Positions 25,473-34,116 of a stretch of DNA of 64,000 nt are shown here, piece after piece. The notes beneath the pieces were generated by a model. That model was not told the origin of the DNA. It searched no databases and was given only the letters and a program-made list of their open reading frames with translations. Source of the DNA: Desulfolinea sp050305405 (GTDB taxonomy: Bacteria > Chloroflexota > Anaerolineae > Anaerolineales > Villigracilaceae). The position numbers were made by a program, and so were the translations under genes. Every line of letters begins with the position of its first letter. The stretch's first letter is position 1. The stretch lies in NCBI GenBank assembly GCA_050305405.1, contig JBNLFG010000005.1, positions 1 to 64,000 of the forward strand. Direction: 5' to 3'.

Positions 25473-25829
25473 ATGAATACCGAAGAAAACATAAACCCCG
25501 CTAAAAAGAGAAGTGAAGGCATGGCAAGCGGCTTGATATTGATCGCTGTTGGGGTCATATTTCTTGTCATGCAATTCACCGATCTTCGCTTTAACAATTG
25601 GTGGGCACTATTTATCCTGATCCCCGTCTTTTTTGCCTGGAGTCGGGCATTCAGCATCTTCAGCGAAACCGGGGCAGTAACAGAAGAAGCAATCCAGGTA
25701 ATTACGGGCTCGCTATTTCCTTTATTTGTCGCTTTAATCTTTTTATTCAACTGGGATTGGGGCCAAGTTTGGCCCGGATTTATTATCCTTGCTGGTGTTA
25801 GTGCCTTAGCCAGGGGCTGGGGGAAGTGA
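25473..25829 (+). CDS. Small membrane protein (LiaF/DUF5668-like)
   Basis: A 118-residue protein with a charged N-terminus and about four hydrophobic segments arranged in two hairpins: SGLILIAVGVIFLVMQF with WWALFILIPVFFAW, and a second pair ending FIILAGVSALARGWGK. The pattern GLILIxxGxxFL...WW.LFILIPG is typical of the membrane modules of LiaF-like stress proteins. AAAAGGAG precedes the ATG. A terminator follows, so it may be the last gene of the ABC exporter transcript or separately expressed. Confidence 0.75.
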   Translation: MNTEENINPAKKRSEGMASGLILIAVGVIFLVMQFTDLRFNNWWALFILIPVFFAWSRAFSIFSETGAVTEEAIQVITGSLFPLFVALIFLFNWDWGQVWPGFIILAGVSALARGWGK

Positions 25830-25856
25830 TACTTGATGAGCGATGCGTGAAACATG

Positions 25857-25891
25857 AAAGCCCTCTGAGTTTGAGCTCAGAGGGCTTTTTT
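25857..25891 (+). terminator. Intrinsic terminator
   Basis: 13-bp stem AAAGCCCTCTGAG / CTCAGAGGGCTTT with a 6-nt loop and a T-run. Confidence 0.9.
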
Positions 25892-26115
25892 GTAGGACAG
25901 GGAACTATTTACAGAGTAGCGGTTAAGGCAACAGAAGTAGCCGTAAGGGCAGCCGGGGTACTCGGCGCGACCATCGCAACAAACAACTCTGCCTCTCAGA
26001 TTTATCCAACACGAGCGTGGAACTCTGCCAGTGATGTGGAGCCTAGCTTACCGCCACTATTTACACAGTACATCCGTACCCAAAAGAAGTGTTTGTCCTG
26101 CTATATAATAGCGAA
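25892..26115. other. Intergenic region, no supported gene
   Basis: About 220 bp between a terminator and the beta-helix gene. A short imperfect direct repeat, ACTATTTACAGAGTA near 25906 and ACTATTTACACAGTA near 26056, brackets most of it and may mark a small remnant. A TATAAT at 26104-26109 lies 6 bp before the ATG of the next gene. Confidence 0.35.
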
Positions 26116-29100
26116 ATGACCTTTCTACACTCATCCCATTTAAAACACCAGCAAGCATTTTCTTTGAATATTTTTCCGCACGGCATCATCACTTTCTTGC
26201 TTCTCAGCACATTCCTGGGGTTCTTGCCAGCCACTACTCTCGCGGCACCTGACACAGTCGAATTGACACAACTCTACCTATACGCCAACATCGAGACAGT
26301 CGGGGTGGTCGTCAACGGCGTTGACCTGCCTCAAACAGCCGAATTACTGTATCGCCAAAGCGGGCAGGAAGACTGGCATACCGGACATCCGCTCATGCGG
26401 ATTGAGACCGGGGCGCTTGTCGGTAGTCTCTTCGACCTTTTGCCCGCGACAACCTACGAAGTCAAAGTCCGCAGCGGAGCAAATGAGCTTAGCGCATCCA
26501 CGGTAACTCAGCCACTTGACCTTCAATTTATCCCTTCAAAAATCTTGCACGTCAACAGCACTGCCCTGCAAAGCGGTGATGGTTCTGCAGCAAAGCCCTT
26601 TCATCGCATACAGGATGCTGTTGACCAGGCCACACCCGGCACACAGATACTGGTCGCGGACGGCATTTATAAAGAAGAGATCACTTTTCCCAACTCAGGC
26701 AGCGCAGGAAACTGGATCCAACTCAAGGCTGCTGGCAATAGTGTAATTCTGGATGGGTCAAGAACCGTTTCAGGAGATGTTTGGTCAGCCGAAGGCAGAG
26801 ACAATGTTTGGCGCAAACAGGCTTATGATTTTTTCGCCTATCTGGCACGCGATGGCGAACGCTTCTTTCAGTATGACGATCTGGGCACACTCCGCAACGA
26901 TTATGGGGGCGAAGGCTGGTATCTTGACCCCGATACGCTCAAATTATATATCCGCAGCCGAACGGACCCATCCTCACACACCTGGCAGGTCCCATTCTTG
27001 AATCAAGCCCTGAAAATCGAGGGGCAGGATTGGATTTGGATCGAAGGCTTTGATGTGCGGTTTTATGGCACAGGGCTGAGCGCCTTCGGTATCTATACGA
27101 GGAATGCATCCCATATCGTCATTCGTAACAATAATATCCACAATATACGCTATGGGATTTACATCGATTGGACGAGAGGGAATGACGGGGGGAATGACAC
27201 GCGTATCGAATATAACGAAATCTCTGATGCCCCCGTTAACGAATGGAACTGGGGCAGTGTCAAAGCAACATCCATGGAAGGCACAGCAATTGTACTGAAA
27301 GGACATATTGGCGCGATCGTGCGTGGGAACGACATCCACAACTTTTTTAATGGCATCTACACCGGTTCTTCTGCTGACCGGCATAATCCGGGATTAGCCT
27401 TTGACATCGACGTGTACGATAATTATTTTCACCAGATCAGCGACGACGCTTTGGAACCTGAAGGTGCCTGCGTTAATCACCGCTTCAGGGATAATATAAT
27501 CGACGATGCCTTCGTGGGGGTATCGTTGGCACCTGTTAGCATAGGCCCCACCTGGGTACTGCGCTCCACCTTTGCCAACTACACAGGGCGGGGCATCAAA
27601 TGGGATCGAGGCTCAAGCGGTCTCGCGCTGATCTACCACAACACGTTCTGGACAACTGAAAAAGATATCGCGGCCATGGATTTCATTGCACCTGCAAAAA
27701 ACGGTATCGTCTACAATAATATTTTCCAAAATACAAGTTATGGCGTCTATGAAGTGCAGGTTGGCTCCACAGACCATAACTGGGATCATAATAACTGGTA
27801 CTCTCCGAAACGCCCCCGTTTTGAATGGGAAGGCAACAGTTATGCCAATCTCGAAAAGCTATGCGCGGCTTATAGGCTGGGTTGCCACAGTATCGAGACA
27901 GACCCGGAATTGACGAATCCCAGCGGCGGGAATTTTGCGTTGCGTTCAACAAGCCCCAATATTGATCGCGGCGTATCCATCCCCGGGATCAATGATAATT
28001 TTAGTGGGGCAGCGCCTGATATTGGCGCGTACGAATTCGGGCATGTCAGCCCCCCACCGCCAAGCGTATCGTTCATTTTAAGAACAAACCCAAACCCAAC
28101 GAACGCAGAGACCATCAGCTTTACACTCATCTTTTCGGAGCCGGTTGCGGGCATCCAACTTTCGCCGCCCTTTGACAATCTCGCGCTGGTAACAAGCCAA
28201 AACACGAGCGATGCGTCCATTATCGGGGTGGAGGCCATCTCAGAGACCACTTATTCCGTCAACGTCAGTACCGGCTCCGGCAGTGGCGATATCCGACTTG
28301 ACCTGCTGGACAACAATTCCATCTTTAATCTTTCAGGAATTCCACTGGGCGGCAATAACATTGGCGACGGGAATTTTGATCGCGGAGAAACGTATACGAT
28401 TGACAAAACGCCCCCAAGCGTATCCGCGATCTCGCGCTCGGCGCTCGACCCAACATCGGCGGAAAGCGTTATGTTCACGATCAGTTTTACGGAAGACGTG
28501 TCTGGATTGGACACAAGCGATCTGACGCTTGCGACCAGCGGTGAAATTTCCAACGCTGCAATCACCGATCTGAACGGTTCAGGGAGCATGTATACGGTCA
28601 CTGCCGCTACAGGAACAGGCAAAGGAACCCTACAACTTGACCTGCTGGATAACGATAGTATTGTGGATGCGGTCGGGAACCTGCTGGGTGGCGTTGGCGC
28701 AGGGAATGGGAGTTTCAGCGGTGACACCTACACGATCAACAAAGACCGTGCTGATACGCTCTCTGAAAGACTCATATCGCTTGGTAAATATGATGGCTGG
28801 GTGCTTGAATCAAGTGCAGGGAGCGGCATTGGTGGAGAGAGGGAGGCAAAATCCATCGATTTATTCGTCGGCGATGATGAAAACAACCGCGAATATCGCA
28901 GCATTTTGCACTTCTCTACAAAAGACCTGCCCAATGATATTGTAATCGACAATGTGATGTTGATGATTAAGCGGTCTGAGATCAGCGATGAAACCCTTTT
29001 CAGCACGCATGGAAATATCCTGGTAGATATTCAGGATGGCGCTTTTGGGTATTGGGGGCCTTTCCACTATAAGTGGCTGCAAAAAAAGGATTTTGAGAGT

Positions 29101-29340
29101 TCCGCCTGCCAGTATGCAGGCGGGGCCATCCAGGACAACCCCATGAATGAGTGGTATTGGGCTATTCTGGATCAGGCCGCAATTAAGTGTATCAATCTAA
29201 GCGGGATCACCCAGTTCCGACTGCGCTTTCAAACGGGTAACGATCAAGATGAGACGCACGACTATATCAGCTTTTATAGCGGCAATGATGAGGATTTAGT
29301 CGACAGGCCCTATTTGATCGTTGTTTATCACAAAGAGTAA
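26116..29340 (+). CDS. Large secreted right-handed beta-helix protein with Ig-like domains
   Basis: About 1074 residues. A signal peptide (GIITFLLLSTFLGFLPATTLAA) is followed by an FN3-like domain (about 45-135). A DUF1565/PbH1 right-handed beta-helix runs from about 143 to 640 (ILHVNSTALQSGDGSAAKPF opens it; NNNIHNIRYGIYIDW is a typical coil). Two tandem Ig-like repeats follow at about 650-880, each starting NPNPTNAE or DPTSAES and ending LLDNxSI...GG...G.ETYTI, and then a C-terminal beta-sandwich-like domain. The helix fold suggests polysaccharide lyase/hydrolase or glycan binding, but no catalytic residues could be assigned. A GTG at 26089 is an alternative start; ATG 26116 gives the better signal peptide. 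No Shine-Dalgarno is visible. Ig repeats of the same type recur in the 1529-residue protein at 54-58.6 kb. Confidence 0.82.
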   Translation: MTFLHSSHLKHQQAFSLNIFPHGIITFLLLSTFLGFLPATTLAAPDTVELTQLYLYANIETVGVVVNGVDLPQTAELLYRQSGQEDWHTGHPLMRIETGALVGSLFDLLPATTYEVKVRSGANELSASTVTQPLDLQFIPSKILHVNSTALQSGDGSAAKPFHRIQDAVDQATPGTQILVADGIYKEEITFPNSGSAGNWIQLKAAGNSVILDGSRTVSGDVWSAEGRDNVWRKQAYDFFAYLARDGERFFQYDDLGTLRNDYGGEGWYLDPDTLKLYIRSRTDPSSHTWQVPFLNQALKIEGQDWIWIEGFDVRFYGTGLSAFGIYTRNASHIVIRNNNIHNIRYGIYIDWTRGNDGGNDTRIEYNEISDAPVNEWNWGSVKATSMEGTAIVLKGHIGAIVRGNDIHNFFNGIYTGSSADRHNPGLAFDIDVYDNYFHQISDDALEPEGACVNHRFRDNIIDDAFVGVSLAPVSIGPTWVLRSTFANYTGRGIKWDRGSSGLALIYHNTFWTTEKDIAAMDFIAPAKNGIVYNNIFQNTSYGVYEVQVGSTDHNWDHNNWYSPKRPRFEWEGNSYANLEKLCAAYRLGCHSIETDPELTNPSGGNFALRSTSPNIDRGVSIPGINDNFSGAAPDIGAYEFGHVSPPPPSVSFILRTNPNPTNAETISFTLIFSEPVAGIQLSPPFDNLALVTSQNTSDASIIGVEAISETTYSVNVSTGSGSGDIRLDLLDNNSIFNLSGIPLGGNNIGDGNFDRGETYTIDKTPPSVSAISRSALDPTSAESVMFTISFTEDVSGLDTSDLTLATSGEISNAAITDLNGSGSMYTVTAATGTGKGTLQLDLLDNDSIVDAVGNLLGGVGAGNGSFSGDTYTINKDRADTLSERLISLGKYDGWVLESSAGSGIGGEREAKSIDLFVGDDENNREYRSILHFSTKDLPNDIVIDNVMLMIKRSEISDETLFSTHGNILVDIQDGAFGYWGPFHYKWLQKKDFESSACQYAGGAIQDNPMNEWYWAILDQAAIKCINLSGITQFRLRFQTGNDQDETHDYISFYSGNDEDLVDRPYLIVVYHKE

Positions 29341-29344
29341 AGTG

Positions 29345-29378
29345 AAAAGCCCTTCGAACTCAACTCGAAGGGCTTTTT
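29345..29378 (+). terminator. Intrinsic terminator of the beta-helix gene
   Basis: 13-bp stem AAAAGCCCTTCGA / TCGAAGGGCTTTT, loop ACTCAAC. Its T-tract is part of the duplicated target site of the adjacent MITE-like element. Confidence 0.88.
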
Positions 29379-29383
29379 CAATT

Positions 29384-29504
29384 CAGCAATTCTAAATATG
29401 AATGACTTTGCGAGGAGGTGCACTTCCGACGAAGCAATCTTACTGTAATGAGACCGCTTCGTCGCAAAAGCGTGCTCCTCGCGGAATCATATTTAGAATT
29501 GCTG
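29384..29504. mobile_element. MITE-like palindromic element with 9-bp target duplication
   Basis: A 121-bp non-coding element. Its ends CAGCAATTCTAAATATGA (29384-29401) and the exact reverse complement (29487-29504) form an 18-bp terminal inverted repeat. Internal blocks also pair (GCGAGGAG..., CGACGAAGC with GCTTCGTCG, CTCCTCGC), so the whole unit folds back. It is flanked by the direct repeat TTTTCAATT at 29375-29383 and 29505-29513, a probable target-site duplication. It encodes no protein and would need a transposase in trans. The inner GCGAGGAG...CGACGAAGCAATCT text resembles a REP-type repeat common in bacterial genomes. Confidence 0.85.
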
Positions 29505-29521
29505 TTTTCAATTAACGTACC

Positions 29522-29578
29522 TTGACAGATTCAAATAGAGACTTATAATCAGCCCCAAATAGTCAAACTTGACTATTT
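29522..29578 (+). promoter_or_regulatory. Promoter and palindromic operator of the padR-MFS operon
   Basis: -35 TTGACA (29522-29527), 16-bp spacer, -10 TATAAT (29544-29549). Just downstream is a perfect 10-bp inverted repeat AAATAGTCAA-AC-TTGACTATTT (29557-29578) covering the expected transcription start, a likely binding site for the PadR protein encoded next. Confidence 0.82.
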
Positions 29579-29599
29579 AGCAAAAAACAAGGATTTTCT

Positions 29600-30112
29600 A
29601 TGCGTGAACTACTCTTCCTCGGATTTCTTCGTCGTCATGACATGCATGGCTACCAACTCAATGAATTTATTCAGCGAGAGTTGGCTGTCTGCACCGACAT
29701 CAAAAAACCAACTGCCTACTACCTACTCAACAAAATGGCAGAAAAAGGCTGGATCACCCAAAGCAGCGAGCAGGTCGGCAACCGTCCGCCAAGGCGCGTA
29801 TACCAAATCACACCGGAGGGCGAAGCGGCTTTTCAATCCATGCTGCGTGAATCCTTGCAACAGTACACCCCAAACTTTTTTGAAGATGACATTCCACTGG
29901 CCTATCTGGATGAACTGGAAGCCGAAGAAGCGCAAGTCTTATTAAACAAGCGTAGAGAAATTCTAGTCGCTGAGCTGGAGATTATGCGCGAAACCGCCCC
30001 TCATCCTGGCACTGTTCAATGGATGCTAGATCATCGTTTGCGCCATTTGGAAACTGAACTAGATTGGCTCGACGAAATCATTTCAAGACTACCCATTACG
30101 GAGAAAAAATGA
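29600..30112 (+). CDS. PadR-family transcriptional regulator
   Basis: A 170-residue regulator with the PadR N-terminal winged helix: LLFLGFLRRHDMHGYQLNEF, then TAYYLLNKMAEKGWI and a wing with RPPRRVYQITPEG. A helical C-terminal dimerisation region follows (ETELDWLDEIIS). PadR proteins repress transporter or stress genes and release DNA on binding a ligand. Its stop codon overlaps the MFS start (ATGA), so it very likely controls that transporter through the palindrome at 29557-29578. Confidence 0.92.
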   Translation: MRELLFLGFLRRHDMHGYQLNEFIQRELAVCTDIKKPTAYYLLNKMAEKGWITQSSEQVGNRPPRRVYQITPEGEAAFQSMLRESLQQYTPNFFEDDIPLAYLDELEAEEAQVLLNKRREILVAELEIMRETAPHPGTVQWMLDHRLRHLETELDWLDEIISRLPITEKK

Positions 30113-31491
30113 AAGAAGAACAAGAAGAAAAACTGGATTTCAAAAGAATATTACCCATCTTTGTGATCGTTCTGGTCGACTTGCTGGGACTGACCATCAT
30201 CATCCCCCTGATGCCGCTCTACGCCGCTGCCTATGGCGCCAGCGCCTTTATGATCGGATTGCTGGGCGCAGCCTACCCTGCGATGCAATTCATCGGCGCC
30301 CCCCTTCTCGGACGTATCTCGGATCGCGTCGGACGTAAACCTGTTCTCGTTATTAGTCAGATCGGCACCTTCATCGGATTCCTCGTACTCGCTCTGGCTG
30401 GAAATTTGTGGGTGCTCTTCATCGCCCGCCTGATCGACGGCATCTCCGGGGCCAATATCGCCACCGCCCAAGCCGCCATCAGCGACAGCACCACCGAGAA
30501 AACCCGCACACAGGGATTAGGACTACTCGGCGCAGCGTTTGGCCTCGGCTTCATCATTGGCCCGATCATCGCTTTTATCTCCCTATCTGCCAGCGGGAAC
30601 AATTTTCATGTTCCGGCATTTGTGGCGGCAGTTTTTTCGCTCATCTCCATCATACTAACGGCAACCTGGTTCCACGAAACCCTGCCCGAAGAACAGCGCG
30701 GCAAAGTAGATAAGAAATCAGATTTCACCTTGCAGGCCATGTTCAAGGCCCTCCAAAACCCCGCCGTGGGAATATTACTCGTACTCATGTTCGCACAACA
30801 GATCGCCTTTGGGGGCTTTGAGCAATTTCTGGCGCTCTTCACCCTCAACCGCCTTGGAATGGACGCTTCCGACAACGCGCTCATTTTCATTTTCGTGGGC
30901 GTGATCATAGTCGCCGTACAAGGTGGTTTACTCGGACGCTGGAGCCGCAAATACGGTGACCGAAAACTGATCTACGCAGGCTTAACGACGCTGGCAATCG
31001 GTCTGACCATGACCGCATTCACCCCTCGACAACCTTTGCCCAGCTATTCAAAAGCAGCCTTAACCAGCGAATTACAAACGAGTGGTGACTTCCGCACCCA
31101 CGAAAACCCAACGACCCAGAATCTCGAAGTTGACCTGCCTCCGGACGACAAAAAGGGTTGGCTGGGACTTGGCTGGATACTGGTCGCCATGATCCCGGCG
31201 TCAATCGGTGGCGGTATCTTGCAGCCAGCCGTAAACAGTCTGCTCTCCAAACGGGTTGCCAAAGATGAAATCGGTGGGACATTAGGCATCTCATCAGCTT
31301 TTCTAAGCGGCGCAAATGCTCTCGCCCCCCTCTTGATGGGCATTCTCTTTCAAGCCTTTGGCGCAACAGCCCCCTTCCTCTTCGGTGGGCTGCTAATGCT
31401 GGTCCTACTCATTCTCGCAATCAGGATGATCACGCCCGGCAAAGAAGCGGAGCTACCGCAAGGACTGGCACGCGGACAAGGCGCACACTAG
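30109..31491 (+). CDS. MFS drug-efflux-type transporter (DHA1/TetA-like)
   Basis: A 460-residue, 12-helix major facilitator protein. Motif A GRISDRVGRKPVLVIS sits after helix 2, and a second related loop GRWSRKYGDRKLIYAG follows helix 8, matching the TetA-like DHA1 group. A hydrophilic insertion of about 45 residues (around LTSELQTSGDFRTHENP) lies after helix 9, with no known motif. The ATG at 30109 is used because it overlaps the padR stop and has GGAG upstream; a longer frame would run inside padR. Likely substrate is a drug or toxic organic compound sensed by PadR. Confidence 0.9.
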   Translation: MKEEQEEKLDFKRILPIFVIVLVDLLGLTIIIPLMPLYAAAYGASAFMIGLLGAAYPAMQFIGAPLLGRISDRVGRKPVLVISQIGTFIGFLVLALAGNLWVLFIARLIDGISGANIATAQAAISDSTTEKTRTQGLGLLGAAFGLGFIIGPIIAFISLSASGNNFHVPAFVAAVFSLISIILTATWFHETLPEEQRGKVDKKSDFTLQAMFKALQNPAVGILLVLMFAQQIAFGGFEQFLALFTLNRLGMDASDNALIFIFVGVIIVAVQGGLLGRWSRKYGDRKLIYAGLTTLAIGLTMTAFTPRQPLPSYSKAALTSELQTSGDFRTHENPTTQNLEVDLPPDDKKGWLGLGWILVAMIPASIGGGILQPAVNSLLSKRVAKDEIGGTLGISSAFLSGANALAPLLMGILFQAFGATAPFLFGGLLMLVLLILAIRMITPGKEAELPQGLARGQGAH

Positions 31492-31511
31492 TAACACTAG
31501 CCTATTTTAAA

Positions 31512-31549
31512 AAATCAGCCCACCGAGATTATGCTCGGAGGGCTGATTT
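31512..31549. terminator. Bidirectional intrinsic terminator
   Basis: Stem AAATCAGCCC-A-CCGAG / CTCGG-A-GGGCTGATTT with loop ATTATG, between the convergent MFS and ankyrin genes. Confidence 0.85.
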
Positions 31550-31554
31550 ATAAA

Positions 31555-32181
31555 CTATTCAGTTGCGCCTGCATCACGTAGTAATTGTTCAATTTCAGGA
31601 TGATTTTGCTTGATTGCCGTTTGCAATGCCGTTCCTCCCCCTGATCCAACAACGGTTATATCCGCTCCCTGCTCAAGTAACACACGAACGATTTCGGTAT
31701 GCCCGTAATAGGTAGCCCAATTAAGTGCGGGGTCACCATATTTATCTTGTTGATTCACGTCGGCACCCGCATTCAATAACAGGCTAAGAATTTCAAGGTG
31801 GCCTGCCCCGGCAGCTTCGATCAAAGGTGCTGTGCCATATGAGTTGTTATTTGCCATACTCACATCTGCACCACTCTCCAGCAAAAGGATAACGATTTCT
31901 TCGTGCCCCTTGGATGCCGCCAGCGACAGAGGTGTGAGACGATTTTTTGCCAGCACATTCAAGTCCACCCCTGAAGCAAGGAGCCCTTCAACTTCGGCTA
32001 CTTGGTTTCCGTTAATAGCTGTGACCAATTCGCTCAGTAAGGCGTCTTGGTCAACTGTGCTAACGGCGGTCGGTTCTGGCAATGCAGTAGCAGGCTCTGG
32101 TGTAACAGTCGGCTCTGCCGGGCTGCAGGCCGAAACGATAAAAAAAGACAGTATAAAAACGCTGGTTTTATTAAAATTCAT
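31555..32181 (-). CDS. Ankyrin-repeat lipoprotein
   Basis: A 208-residue protein with a lipoprotein signal (SVFILSFFIVSACS), a P/T-rich linker and about four ankyrin repeats (for example LTPLSLAASKGHEEIVILLLE and DPALNWATYYGHTEIVRVLLE, each shown in part). It probably sits on the outer face of the cell membrane and binds a protein partner; no enzyme domain is present. The ATG at 32179-32181 has AGGAGT upstream, preferred over an in-frame codon at 32202. Confidence 0.88.
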   Translation of the reverse strand: MNFNKTSVFILSFFIVSACSPAEPTVTPEPATALPEPTAVSTVDQDALLSELVTAINGNQVAEVEGLLASGVDLNVLAKNRLTPLSLAASKGHEEIVILLLESGADVSMANNNSYGTAPLIEAAGAGHLEILSLLLNAGADVNQQDKYGDPALNWATYYGHTEIVRVLLEQGADITVVGSGGGTALQTAIKQNHPEIEQLLRDAGATE

Positions 32182-32267
32182 AGAGATTACTCCTTTAGCC
32201 ACAAGCCATAAATTATTTTCGTGCTATCTTACATTAAAAATAAATCAGTAACTAGACTACAACCGGG

Positions 32268-32927
32268 CTAGTGCGCTTCGCTCGCAGCATCATCATCTAC
32301 CTGATCTTCTCCATGTCCCTTATGCGGCTCCACCCGCCAAAGCTTGAAACCCCACTGCACGGCGGGGCCGATCAGGAGCGCAAAAACTGCCGTGCCGATA
32401 CCAGCGGGTCCGCCGAGCAGCCAACCGACTAGGATGACAGTTAACTCAATAGTTGTACGGGCAACGCGCACGCTAACGCCAAAGACACGATTGACGGCCA
32501 ACATCAGACTATCTCGCGGCCCTGCACCGGCATCCACACCAATATAGATGGCGCTGGCTTGCCCCATGATTAAGACCGCGCCAAGCAGCATCGCAGCTTG
32601 GATGATGAGATTCGCTTCCACGTTGGGAATGAAGGGATTGACGAAATCAAGCCAGAGGCCGATAAAGAGCATATTACCGAGCGTACCCCAGCCAACTTGT
32701 TCGTGCATCACTAGCGCAATGAGCAGCACGACAAAACCGGAGAGCATCGTCATCCTTCCGACGGAGAGTCCAACGATTTTGGAGAGCGCCACATCGAGGA
32801 CAGCCCAAGCACCTGTGCCGAGGTTACTCTTAATCATTAGCGAGATTGAGATGCCGTAGAGCGCAAATCCGATCTGGATGCGCAAGAAATCAAGGGGGAA
32901 GGTTTTCCAGCGAATTGGTTTGAGCAT
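32268..32927 (-). CDS. YczE/YitT-like integral membrane protein
   Basis: A 219-residue protein with five or six hydrophobic helices. IGFALYGISISLMIKSNLG, GTGAWAVLDVAL and the later IYIGVDAGAGPRDSLMLA are characteristic of the YczE/YyaS membrane family, whose biochemical function is poorly defined. The C-terminus is a charged tail rich in His, Asp and Glu. AGGAAAA lies before the ATG. No operon partner is evident. Confidence 0.8.
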   Translation of the reverse strand: MLKPIRWKTFPLDFLRIQIGFALYGISISLMIKSNLGTGAWAVLDVALSKIVGLSVGRMTMLSGFVVLLIALVMHEQVGWGTLGNMLFIGLWLDFVNPFIPNVEANLIIQAAMLLGAVLIMGQASAIYIGVDAGAGPRDSLMLAVNRVFGVSVRVARTTIELTVILVGWLLGGPAGIGTAVFALLIGPAVQWGFKLWRVEPHKGHGEDQVDDDAASEAH

Positions 32928-32984
32928 ATTTTTTCCTGTTGGTTCACCACAGAGTTCACAGAGAACACTGATAAGTTACAGCTC

Positions 32985-33083
32985 CTGAGCGGAGCGACCG
33001 ACCGGGAGTGCAGACGAAGGACGGCGTTCTATCAAACTCGCTCTTCGACTGCGCATCTCACATTCGTTCGATGCTCCGCTCAG
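32985..33083. repeat. Dispersed fold-back repeat, copy B
   Basis: 99 bp bounded by the same CTGAGCGGA / TCCGCTCAG ends as copy A (23427-23544) and sharing CTTCGACT-C-CATCTCA and GTTCGATG-TCCGCTCAG blocks. The flanks carry a degenerate direct repeat (GAGTTCACAGAGAAC before, GAGTTCACTGAGCAC after) outside the element. The rest of the 258-bp gap to the next gene shows nothing else. Confidence 0.8.
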
Positions 33084-33185
33084 AGACTGGAGAGTTCACT
33101 GAGCACTAAGATATAGCGTTTAAAAAATGAAGACCACCACCTTATGGCGATGGTCACTACAACACTGACGACAATTTAATCGTTA

Positions 33186-34115
33186 CTACTTACTCTCCAC
33201 ACGCGCCATCATCTTGCAGAAGGAACACTCCACCTGCGCGGAGGTCGGCTGCCCGCACGTAGGACAGAGGTGTAAATTGGGCACAATCTCGCTCGTCGGT
33301 TCGGCGAAGAGACCTTTCTTTTTAGCAGAAAGGAATTTGGTATAGAAGTGCTGCTTCGCACCTGGGCTTTGATTTTCAAGCTGATTGAGTAATTCTTTGT
33401 AATGGGTCGAGGTCGAGCCTTCGGCGAAGGGACACTCATCGTCAATATATTCAATACCACGCAGGAGTGCGTAGGCTGCCATCTCACGCTCGTAGAAGCG
33501 AAAAAGTGGTTTGACCTTGCGCGCCAGCCCATTACGCTCTGCCAATACGGGAGCCTGACGAAGCAGATAGTCACCATTCCATTGGAGGGTATTCGAGAAG
33601 AGCGTCGCGGCTTCATCGTCGAGGTTGTGGCCGGTTGCCAAAACGTCGTAGCCAAAATCTCGGGCAATCCGATTCATTTCGTGACGTTTAACGAGACCAC
33701 ACGAGGAGCAGGGTTTATCATGTCCACGCTTCGTGTATTTGGCGAGGGTTGGGATGTCGGTACCGTAATCCGCTGCCAAATGGACAATATGCAAGTTCAG
33801 GTCACGGGCGTTTGCGAACTCTTCCGTCAGGCGCTGGGATTCTGCCGAGTAACCGATCCCCTCGTCGATGCCAAGCGCGATGTAGAGTCCATCCGCTTTG
33901 TAACCGAGCGTGACCAAAATATCCCAGAGCGCGAGTGAATCCTTGCCGCCCGAAACAGCGACGAGCACCTTTTCTTCGGGCGTGAACATTTTTTGCTTTT
34001 CAATATGGCGTTGGGTTTGCTCCTGCAGCCACTGAATGAAATCGTCTTTGCAGAGCCCCATATTGTGCTGGCGCATGTTGATGACAGCTTTGCCGCCGCA
34101 TTTTTTACATTTCAT
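33186..34115 (-). CDS. ttuA: tRNA 2-thiouridine synthetase TtuA (PP-loop ATPase)
   Basis: Thiolates tRNA (5-methyl-2-thiouridine 54 in Thermus) using sulfur carried by TtuB. The protein has 309 residues: an N-terminal zinc finger (MKCKKCGGKA...), PP-loop VSGGKDSLALWD, central CSSCGLVKRHEMN that with a second Cys region holds the Fe-S cluster in known TtuA, ATGHNLDDEAATLF, and a C-terminal zinc ribbon CPTCGQP...CSFC. The overall layout follows Thermus TtuA closely. The start ATG 34113-34115 is 1 bp after the ttuB stop, so the pair is translationally coupled; the longer upstream frame would run through ttuB. Confidence 0.93.
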   Translation of the reverse strand: MKCKKCGGKAVINMRQHNMGLCKDDFIQWLQEQTQRHIEKQKMFTPEEKVLVAVSGGKDSLALWDILVTLGYKADGLYIALGIDEGIGYSAESQRLTEEFANARDLNLHIVHLAADYGTDIPTLAKYTKRGHDKPCSSCGLVKRHEMNRIARDFGYDVLATGHNLDDEAATLFSNTLQWNGDYLLRQAPVLAERNGLARKVKPLFRFYEREMAAYALLRGIEYIDDECPFAEGSTSTHYKELLNQLENQSPGAKQHFYTKFLSAKKKGLFAEPTSEIVPNLHLCPTCGQPTSAQVECSFCKMMARVESK

Positions 34116-34116
34116 C

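Noticed and set aside
25826..26119. 97-codon open frame downstream of the LiaF-like gene
   Set aside because: It runs through the terminator hairpin, has no ribosome site and shows no recognised domain; treated as non-coding.
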